Of a stretch of DNA of 64,000 bases, positions 58,913 to 64,000 are shown one piece after another; the stretch's first letter is position 1; each line of letters opens with the position of its first letter. The DNA comes from VFJQ01 sp044226525 (GTDB taxonomy: Bacteria; Verrucomicrobiota; Verrucomicrobiia; Chthoniobacterales; Chthoniobacteraceae). The notes beneath the pieces are model-generated. The model had not been told where the DNA came from and ran no database searches. It saw only the letters and a list, made by a program, of their open reading frames with translations. The translations under genes were made by a program, and so were the position numbers. The stretch is taken from contig JBGAGV010000025.1 of assembly GCA_044226525.1 (NCBI GenBank), forward strand, positions 71,344 to 135,343. Direction: 5' to 3'.

Positions 58913-59244
58913 GCCGGGCCTCCTTCTGCCGCGCCGGACGTGCAGCGGCGGCTCCACTCCACTCGCTGATCGTGATCCGGATAGGCGCCTTGCAGCACCA
59001 GTTCGCCATCGATAAAAATGAGCGGGAGCTTCTCCGCCCCCTCGGCGTCGAGAAAGGCTTTCACCGCCTGATTCTGGACGAACGCCAGCGGCTGCTGCGC
59101 GAGATTATATCGTTCGATCTTCACGCCGTGGTTCTTGAGCTGGTGAAGAAAGCCAGCGAACTGGGGCAGGATGGGATCGACCGCCGGCCCGCAGACGCCG
59201 GTGGAACAGCACATGGGCGGATCATAGACTTGGATCGTTTTCAT
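58909..59244 (-). CDS. arsD: Arsenite metallochaperone
   Basis: 111-residue ArsD. Cys12, Cys13 and Cys18 (MCCSTGVCG) are at exactly the positions of the essential triad that carries As(III) to ArsA. The thioredoxin-like rest has YDPPMCC, LAQQPLAFVQN and LPLIFIDGEL. The C-terminal vicinal cysteine pairs of some ArsD proteins are missing (only one Cys in WSRRCTSG), which is common in chromosomal versions. It is translationally coupled to arsA by a four-base overlap. 54 bases separate it from arsR. Confidence 0.95.
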   Translation of the reverse strand: MKTIQVYDPPMCCSTGVCGPAVDPILPQFAGFLHQLKNHGVKIERYNLAQQPLAFVQNQAVKAFLDAEGAEKLPLIFIDGELVLQGAYPDHDQRVEWSRRCTSGAAEGGPA

Positions 59245-59298
59245 CGTTCAGGCGGTTGATTGTTTGTTTTGCCAAATAAAAAAGTATGGCGCAAAAAA

Positions 59299-59637
59299 TT
59301 ACTCGCAGTCGGCCTGGTTGAACTCGTCCAGGCAGCAAAAGAGATTGAGCAGGCACGGCTTGCGGAGCGTGTAAAACACCTGGGTGCCCCGCCGCTCGTC
59401 CTTGAGAATTCCGACGTTGCGCAGCACCGAAAGATGATTGGAGACCGTGGACATGTCCAAGCCAACCAGCGCCGTCAGATCGGCCACGCATCGCTCGCCA
59501 TTCGCCAGCGCATCGACGATCAGCAAACGATTCGGGTTGCTGAGGGCCTTAAAAACTTCGGACGCCTGCCGGAAATCGGCGGGCGTCTTTCGCTTCTTCG
59601 TTTTGCAGGCCAGTTTCACGCATTGAAACTTTGCCAT
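59299..59637 (-). CDS. arsR: ArsR/SmtB-family transcriptional repressor
   Basis: 112-residue winged-helix repressor, first gene of the arsenic operon. The HTH is GERCVADLTALVGLDMSTVS followed by NHLSVLR; the wing is DERRGTQVFYTL. The classic ELCVCDL As-site appears as GERCVADL with only one cysteine, while the C-terminus carries Cys residues in RKPCLLNLFCCLDEFNQADC. Arsenite sensing may therefore use C-terminal cysteines, or Cys pairs between helices. A palindromic operator candidate lies five bases upstream of the start codon. Confidence 0.93.
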   Translation of the reverse strand: MAKFQCVKLACKTKKRKTPADFRQASEVFKALSNPNRLLIVDALANGERCVADLTALVGLDMSTVSNHLSVLRNVGILKDERRGTQVFYTLRKPCLLNLFCCLDEFNQADCE

Positions 59638-59641
59638 CTTT

Positions 59642-59665
59642 CAAAGTATTGCAACGAAAACTTTG
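59642..59665. promoter_or_regulatory. Candidate ArsR operator
   Basis: CAAAGT (59642-59647) and ACTTTG (59660-59665) are a perfect interrupted palindrome with 12-base spacing, five bases upstream of the arsR start codon. Position and symmetry fit autorepression by ArsR. The promoter boxes cannot be defined clearly, but the surrounding sequence is AT-rich. Confidence 0.5.
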
Positions 59666-59697
59666 TTCCGATGCCTGGCTCCTGGTGGCTTTTCGCT

Positions 59698-60591
59698 TCA
59701 GCGGGCGGTCGCGGACAACCGTTCCAACGCTGTGCGATAATGCGCCTCGTGGTGTTCGCAGCCGAGAAAGTGTCGGCCCGTGGTTCGCGCCGCCAGCAGC
59801 GTCGAACCGCTTCCGCAGAATGGATCGACCACCGTCTGCCCTTTCCGCGTCGTGAGCTCGATCAGCGCCTGCATCAGCCGCACCGGCTTCTGCGTGGGAT
59901 GCAACCCGACCTCATCGGGCTCGAAGCCAAACTCCAGCACGTTGTTCGGCATCCCGTTGTAACCCACGAAGGCCTCCTCGTTGTAGCCGCCCGTGCCGTG
60001 CTCGATCACGTTGTCTGCAATGGTGCAGCCGATCGTGTAAGGCTTCGTGAACCAGAGAATCGGCTCGAACACCGGCCGCAGATTTCCCAGGCGCCAGCCG
60101 GCCCACTGTTTCGCCAGACGCCGATCCCCTCGCCGCTCGAAGACCACGCTCATCCGTTGCGCTCGATGCGGCGCGCGCGGCCGCACCCATGCCAGCACGT
60201 CCTTCAGCGTGAACCCCGCATCCTCAAACGCGCAGATGCACCGGTGCGCCAGCCGTCGCCCCGCGAAGATGATCGCCGACGCTCCCGGCTTCAGCGCTCG
60301 CAACGCCGCCGGCGTCCATGTCCCGCACCATTCGTAATACTCCCGTGGAATGCGCCGATCCGCCTCCGACCATCCATTCAGCGGCTTGCCCCGCGTCTTG
60401 AAAATCCTGCCCGCCTTCTCCTGCGCCGGACTGCGCCCGCGATAAGCCGAGTTCGTGTTGCGATGCAGCACGTCCCAGTCTTCCGCACCGATGCCATAAG
60501 GAATATCGCTCACCATCGCATGCACCGACTCCGCCGGAAGCGTGGGCAGAAAATTTTCCGCGCGATCGTGAACGATGGTGTCGAGGGTCAT
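59698..60591 (-). CDS. Orphan DNA adenine/cytosine-N4 methyltransferase (beta-class order)
   Basis: 297-residue SAM-dependent N6-adenine or N4-cytosine methyltransferase. The catalytic motif IV is SDIPYG (28-33), an unusual DIPY form of the [DNS]PP[YFW] motif, and motif I is DPFCGSGSTLLAA near 260. Catalytic motif before SAM motif is the beta-class order. HPTQKPVRLMQAL is the standard block before motif I. No restriction endonuclease or specificity subunit lies nearby, so it is a solitary enzyme; it may regulate genes or be a phage/island remnant. The start at 60591 is chosen because the frame upstream overlaps the divergent mutarotase gene. It ends 60 bases from the ars operon. Confidence 0.87.
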   Translation of the reverse strand: MTLDTIVHDRAENFLPTLPAESVHAMVSDIPYGIGAEDWDVLHRNTNSAYRGRSPAQEKAGRIFKTRGKPLNGWSEADRRIPREYYEWCGTWTPAALRALKPGASAIIFAGRRLAHRCICAFEDAGFTLKDVLAWVRPRAPHRAQRMSVVFERRGDRRLAKQWAGWRLGNLRPVFEPILWFTKPYTIGCTIADNVIEHGTGGYNEEAFVGYNGMPNNVLEFGFEPDEVGLHPTQKPVRLMQALIELTTRKGQTVVDPFCGSGSTLLAARTTGRHFLGCEHHEAHYRTALERLSATAR

Positions 60592-60694
60592 GGGCAACGC
60601 CCCCTTCCAAAGCACGGACGCGCGCCGATTTGAAACTCCAAAGCGGGGCGCGGCGGGAATTGACCGCACGGCGCGGACCTTCCACGCTATCCGC

Positions 60695-61597
60695 ATGACA
60701 TCCCTTGCCGATTTGCGTTCGCTCGAAATCCCCTGCCTCGCCACGTTCTTCGCGGGCCCGGGCGAGCTCAGCGTGCTCAATGTCTCCACCGCCCTCGCGC
60801 GCGCCAAGGTCTTCGTGCACGGCGCGCACGTCGCCGAGTGGCAGCCGTGCGATGCAGCCAATCCCGTGCTCTTCATGAGCGGTGCCTCCCACTTCGCCCC
60901 CGGCAAACCCATCCGCGGCGGCGTGCCCATTTGTTTCCCGTGGTTCGGCGGACGCGCCGGCCATCCGGAAAGTCCCGCGCACGGTTTCGCACGCAATGAG
61001 GAGTGGACGGTCGAAAGCCTCACCCACGAAACCGACGGCACCATCGTCCTCGCGCTCATCCTCGCCGACAGCGATGCCACCCGCGCCCTGTGGCCGCACG
61101 CCTTCCTCATCCGCCATCGCATTTGCATCGGCCGCACGCTGGAGATGACCCTCGAAGTCGAAAACCGCGGCACCGAACCGTTCACCTTCGAAGAAGCGCT
61201 GCACACCTATTTTTGCGTCTCCGCCGTGCAGGCCGTCGAAGTGCGCGGGCTCGAAGGCGCCGCCTACACCGACAAAGTCGCCCGTGGCGCGCAAAAAAAG
61301 CAGCCCGCCGAACCGATCCATTTCACCGCCGAAACCGACCGCGTCTATCCCGGCACCACCTCCACCTGCGTCCTCACCGACCCCGGCTGGAAACGCGAGA
61401 TCGTCGTCGAAAAATCCGGCTCCGCCACCACTGTCGTGTGGAACCCGTGGGTCGCGAAATCCAAAGCCATGCCCGACTTCGGCGACGACGAATGGCCCGG
61501 CATGGCCTGCATCGAAACTGCCAACGCCGGCCCCGACGCGATCACCCTCGCCCCCGGCGCGAAGCACTCGATGACCGCCCGCATCCAAGTGCGGTAG
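60695..61597 (+). CDS. D-hexose-6-phosphate mutarotase-like protein (YeaD/aldose-1-epimerase family)
   Basis: 300-residue galactose-mutarotase-fold protein. Family blocks: GAHVAEWQP, PIRGGVPICFPWFG (glucose-6-phosphate epimerase hallmark), PAHGFARNEEW with catalytic His, LHTYFCVS and VVWNPW followed by an Asp/Glu-rich segment (CIETAN catalytic Glu). It interconverts alpha and beta anomers of hexose-6-phosphates in the cytosol. The start at 60695 is preferred because the residues before it are not conserved. A REPIN-like pair begins at the last base of its stop codon. Confidence 0.93.
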   Translation: MTSLADLRSLEIPCLATFFAGPGELSVLNVSTALARAKVFVHGAHVAEWQPCDAANPVLFMSGASHFAPGKPIRGGVPICFPWFGGRAGHPESPAHGFARNEEWTVESLTHETDGTIVLALILADSDATRALWPHAFLIRHRICIGRTLEMTLEVENRGTEPFTFEEALHTYFCVSAVQAVEVRGLEGAAYTDKVARGAQKKQPAEPIHFTAETDRVYPGTTSTCVLTDPGWKREIVVEKSGSATTVVWNPWVAKSKAMPDFGDDEWPGMACIETANAGPDAITLAPGAKHSMTARIQVR

Positions 61598-61697
61598 TTG
61601 GTGTCCAGCCTTCAGGCTGCTCCAAAAAAACTCAGCCGAAGGCTGCCAATCAAACAGCTCCGCTTCCTTCCCGGCAGCCTGAAGGCTGGACACCAAC
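61597..61697. repeat. Perfect REPIN-like pair, head GTTGGTGTC
   Basis: Two 23-base arms (61597-61619, 61675-61697) are exact reverse complements separated by 55 bases. Each has head GTTGGTGTC and stem CAGCC-TTCA-GGCTG. A third small hairpin, CAGCC-GAA-GGCTG (61633-61645), sits between them. The first base is the G of the upstream stop codon TAG. Perfect identity suggests recent duplication or selection. Confidence 0.92.
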
Positions 61698-61705
61698 CTC
61701 CTCGT

Positions 61706-62311
61706 TTACGCCAGCAACTTCAGCGCACCGCGCACGAGATCCTCGCTCACCTGCCCCGGCCCGCCTTTTTCCAGGACCTGCTTCACCACCTTGTGCGCCT
61801 CGACCTGCTTGTAACCGAGCGCGATCAGCGCCAGCACCGCGTCGTTGAGGTGCACATCCTCCGGCGTCGGCGCATGCGTCGCACTCGCCGCTTCCCACGC
61901 CGCCGCCACGCCCACCTTGTCCTTCAGCTCCACCACGATCCGCTCCGCCGTCTTCTTGCCGATCCCCTTCGTCTTCGCCAGCAATCCGGTGTCCCCATTC
62001 ACCACCGCCGCCTTGAAATTCGTCACGCTCATCCCGCTCAAGACATCGAGCGCGGTTTTCGGACCGATCCCGCTCACATGATTCACCAGCAACCGGAAGA
62101 GATCGCGCTCCGCCGACGTCATGAACCCATACAGCACATGCGCATCCTCGCGCACCGCCAGATGAGTCAAAATCTTGATCGACGCCCCCACGGCAGGCAG
62201 CTTGTCGTAACTCGAAAGCGGAATGTTCACGTGATAACCGACACCATGCACCCCGATCACCACTTGCGTGGGGAGCGCTTCGACCAGCGTGCCTTCGAGA
62301 AACGTAATCAT
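61706..62311 (-). CDS. ruvA: Holliday junction branch migration protein RuvA
   Basis: 201-residue RuvA. The OB-fold N-terminal domain is MITFLEGTLVEALPTQVVIG; the two helix-hairpin-helix motifs are LVNHVSGIGPKTALDVLSG and LLAKTKGIGKKTAERIVVEL. The C-terminal domain that binds RuvB (DVHLNDAVLALIALGYKQVE) follows an Ala-rich linker. RuvA tetramers hold four-way junctions for RuvB. The start is fixed by the canonical MIxxLxG N-terminus. No ruvB or ruvC neighbours it. The divergent gene begins only 12 bases away, so control regions must overlap coding sequence. Confidence 0.97.
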   Translation of the reverse strand: MITFLEGTLVEALPTQVVIGVHGVGYHVNIPLSSYDKLPAVGASIKILTHLAVREDAHVLYGFMTSAERDLFRLLVNHVSGIGPKTALDVLSGMSVTNFKAAVVNGDTGLLAKTKGIGKKTAERIVVELKDKVGVAAAWEAASATHAPTPEDVHLNDAVLALIALGYKQVEAHKVVKQVLEKGGPGQVSEDLVRGALKLLA

Positions 62312-62323
62312 GCGGCCTGCACC

Positions 62324-62956
62324 GTGACGCGACCCCGTTCCCTTGGCGACTGGCGAGTTGCACTTTTTTTCGCCGCGCTGCTCAGCGTCTTCACCAGCTT
62401 CGTGCGAGCCGACGACCCGCCCGATCCCACGCAGTGGCGCGTGTGGATGGAACCGAAGTTCATGCACAGCGCCGTCGCCGTGCCGCTCGCGGAAGCGCAA
62501 AAGACCGAACTGGCTGCCGGCGCCCTCGGCCCCGAAGGACTCACCCCTTTCACGCGCCAGTCGTTCGCCTCCCTCCTCGTGGAACGCGAGCTGTTCCACT
62601 CCGTCGCCATCCTCAACACCGCCTACGACCTCAAGAAGGTCCGCTTCCGTTTCGACCGCGACAAACGCCGCATCATTCGTTACGCCGCCATCGAGTGCGA
62701 TGAACCCGTCGTCGCCTCCGCCGTGCTCTTCCCCGGCTTCCTCGACCTGTGGAAAGACACCCTCGGCGAAAAGGTCCTCATCGTCGTCCCGAATCGCTCC
62801 ACCGCCTACCTCTTCCCACGCCTCGCGACCGACTACCTCGACTACTCCCCCATGATCTTCCGCGCCTACCGCGAGACCGCCTACCCCGTCAGCGTCGAAG
62901 TCTTCGAAATCGGCCCCGACGGCTGGCACTGCCTCGGCGCCTATGCCGAACCCTGA
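62324..62956 (+). CDS. Exported protein of unknown function, GTG start
   Basis: 210-residue protein with an N-terminal signal (RVALFFAALLSVFTSFVRA, cleavage near ADD). No ATG is suitable; the frame has a GTG at 62324 that opens the signal. The mature domain is about 180 residues, with no cysteine except in AIECDE and WHCLG. Segments such as LKKVRFRFDRDKRRIIRYAA and KVLIVVPNRSTAYLFPRLAT suggest an alpha/beta fold. I do not recognise the family. It is divergent from ruvA with a 12-base gap and probably transcribed from a promoter inside ruvA. Confidence 0.68.
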   Translation: MTRPRSLGDWRVALFFAALLSVFTSFVRADDPPDPTQWRVWMEPKFMHSAVAVPLAEAQKTELAAGALGPEGLTPFTRQSFASLLVERELFHSVAILNTAYDLKKVRFRFDRDKRRIIRYAAIECDEPVVASAVLFPGFLDLWKDTLGEKVLIVVPNRSTAYLFPRLATDYLDYSPMIFRAYRETAYPVSVEVFEIGPDGWHCLGAYAEP

Positions 62957-63160
62957 TTGATTGATCGGCCATCGAGCCTCCGCGCCTTCGCTGTTTCGGG
63001 TTTCGGGTTCCACGTTCCGAGTTCAGCTCTCCGCCCCACCCGTTTTTCCCCTTCTCCTCGCCCCATTTCCGGTCATAAAGGACAAAAAACGGTTATTTTT
63101 CTTCGTAAACCCAAAATACCCCTCGAAGAAACCCGATCCGCGTGCTAGTATGGTGGCCCT

Positions 63161-63490
63161 ATGTCTATTCCGAAGAAAACCGCCTTCGCGCGTCGTCTCC
63201 CTGATCTAGTTACCGAGGAATTGGCCGCTGTCCTGTCTTCCAGGAGCACCTACGAGTTCAAGGAGCTTTTCGAACTGGTCCACGAGCGCCTCCGTGCGCG
63301 CAATGCGGCCAGTGGCGGCGAAGAGATGCTGCGTCTGCGGGCTTACGAAAAACTTCAGAACCTCGTTTCTCGCGGCATGGTGAAAAAGGACGTGAAGAAA
63401 TACAAGGGCATCCCGAAGCAGCTCGCCACCCTCGAGACCACGCCGAAGCCTCTCCCGCCGCGTCCCACGCCGGCCACCGCCGCCGCTTAA
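63161..63490 (+). CDS. Small basic helical protein, unknown (possible DNA-binding)
   Basis: 109-residue protein. Residues 10-85 are helical with many Arg/Lys (DLVTEELAAVLSSRSTYEF, LVHERLRARNAAS, YEKLQNLVSRGMVKKDVKKY), resembling a winged-helix or homeodomain-like fold: the GMVKK(D)-KKYKG segment looks like a wing. The C-terminus is a flexible Pro/Ala tail. No membrane segment. A TAGTAT box at 63146-63151 could serve as a -10 element, which would make the transcript almost leaderless. It lies 27 bases upstream of nuoA. Function unknown; a conserved regulator-like role is only a guess. Confidence 0.72.
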   Translation: MSIPKKTAFARRLPDLVTEELAAVLSSRSTYEFKELFELVHERLRARNAASGGEEMLRLRAYEKLQNLVSRGMVKKDVKKYKGIPKQLATLETTPKPLPPRPTPATAAA

Positions 63491-63517
63491 ACCCCGCGCT
63501 TTTCTTTTCCGGACCGC

Positions 63518-63892
63518 ATGGCCAACGACTATCTGCCCGTTCTGCTCCAGGTGCTCGTCGCGATTATTTTCGCGGCGTCCGCGCTCATCATCAGCGTCAT
63601 CCTCGGCAAGACCGGCAAACGCAACGAGACCAAGGATTCCGCGTATGAATGCGGCATGAAACCGGAAGGCCCCGCCCAGCCGCGTTTCAGCGTGAAGTTC
63701 TACGTGGTGGCGATGCTCTTTATCCTCTTCGATATCGAGATCGTCTTCATGTATCCGTGGGCCGTCGTGTATCGCGAACTCCTCGCCACCCACGGCACCC
63801 AGATCTTCTGGTCCATGCTCAGCTTCGTCAGCATCCTCACCGTCGGCTACATCTACGCCCTCAAAAAAGGCGCCCTCGACTGGAAGAACTAG
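63518..63892 (+). CDS. nuoA: NADH-quinone oxidoreductase subunit A
   Basis: 124-residue NuoA, a membrane subunit of respiratory complex I. Three hydrophobic segments (about 6-29, 60-80, 95-116) and the conserved YECGMKP (43-49) loop with Cys45, which changes accessibility during turnover, then RFSVKFYVVAMLFILFDIEI and the Glu/Asp within it. The length is standard. It is followed within 30 bases by a strong terminator, which is unusual because nuoA generally leads an operon with nuoB and others. The remaining nuo genes are not in the window. Confidence 0.96.
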   Translation: MANDYLPVLLQVLVAIIFAASALIISVILGKTGKRNETKDSAYECGMKPEGPAQPRFSVKFYVVAMLFILFDIEIVFMYPWAVVYRELLATHGTQIFWSMLSFVSILTVGYIYALKKGALDWKN

Positions 63893-63919
63893 CGAGCTCC
63901 GAGAAAGACTAAACCTTCG

Positions 63920-63962
63920 CCAAGGGCGGCCCCGCGCAAGCAGGCCGCCCTTGGTGTTTTTT
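63920..63962 (+). terminator. Strong intrinsic terminator after nuoA
   Basis: CCAAGGGCGGCC (63920-63931) and GGCCGCCCTTGG (63943-63954) form a perfect 12-bp stem with an 11-base loop, followed by TGTTTTTT. This is the clearest intrinsic terminator in the window and should end the transcript that includes nuoA. Confidence 0.85.
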
Positions 63963-64000
63963 GGGGAACGACAGTTGGCCGTTGGCGTCCCCCGCCCGCC

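Noticed and set aside
36229..61697. CRISPR array explanation for the recurrent GTTGGTGTC repeats
   Set aside because: Copies are thousands of bases apart or in inverted pairs, with no regular spacers and no cas genes.
61598..62323. Longer N-terminus for the exported protein at 62324
   Set aside because: That part of the frame lies antisense to ruvA and across a REPIN element; the signal peptide begins at the GTG at 62324.

Overview
The window is high-GC bacterial DNA that most likely comes from a verrucomicrobium (PVC superphylum). The main evidence is the gene content: a GreA transcription factor carrying a long N-terminal extension, a giant secreted 'PVC-type' protein (SGNH hydrolase, propeller, HEAT repeats and CXXCH haem), a neighbouring DUF1800/DUF1501 pair, a DUF6797-like secreted propeller protein, autotransporter-type beta repeats mixed with repeats of the Gloeo_Verruco type, and a Tat-exported Gfo/Idh/MocA oxidoreductase. 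Shine-Dalgarno sequences are weak or absent at many starts. No tRNA, rRNA, CRISPR array, phage or transposase gene was recognised.

Region 1 (1-14040, all minus strand) is a 15-gene, mostly overlapping cluster that continues beyond the left edge. Read 5' to 3' it encodes a cytosolic Cache-LuxR regulator, a glutamine-synthetase-like ligase, an NTF2-like protein, a creatininase-family amidohydrolase, a NitT/TauT-type ABC importer, a PuuE-like deacetylase/cyclic amidase, a Rieske oxygenase, an SDR dehydrogenase, a formylglycine-generating-enzyme-like protein without the copper-site cysteines, a TIM-barrel isomerase, two DUF1989 proteins of the carboxyguanidine deiminase/UAAP type, and a urea/guanidine carboxylase. 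The logic reads as uptake and stepwise dismantling of a nitrogen-rich, probably N-alkylated or cyclic guanidino/ureido compound down to carboxyguanidine or allophanate. The substrate is unknown and this is the main candidate for an undescribed system.

Region 2 (14213-25832) holds a double-PAS protein, a Zn/Mn-type metal ABC importer operon with a small extra gene, the overlapping prmC-murA pair, a secreted RlpA-like protein, a hybrid histidine kinase, the fused GreA and a DUF2934 protein. Region 3 (26140-53272) is rich in exported proteins: a polysaccharide deacetylase, the giant PVC haem protein, a 1392-residue surface protein, NHL and PQQ-like propellers, a glutathionyl-hydroquinone-reductase-like GST, a sugar-oxidoreductase-like protein, an alpha/beta hydrolase, a D-aminoacylase, and the DUF1800/DUF1501/pseudopilin-like trio. 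Region 4 (53464-63892) carries threonine synthase, a NarL-type two-component pair, an arsenic cluster (arsR, arsD, arsA, fmdB-like, arsC) with no efflux pump, an orphan DNA methyltransferase, a hexose-6-phosphate mutarotase-like protein, ruvA, two small uncharacterised proteins and nuoA followed by a strong terminator.

Intergenic spaces contain paired palindromes resembling REP/REPIN elements. One family (head GTTGGTGTC) recurs at 36229, 53277 and 61597, each time directly after a stop codon, with a compensatory base-pair change between copies. Another perfect pair (37374-37447) fills exactly the gap between one gene's stop codon and the next gene's start codon.
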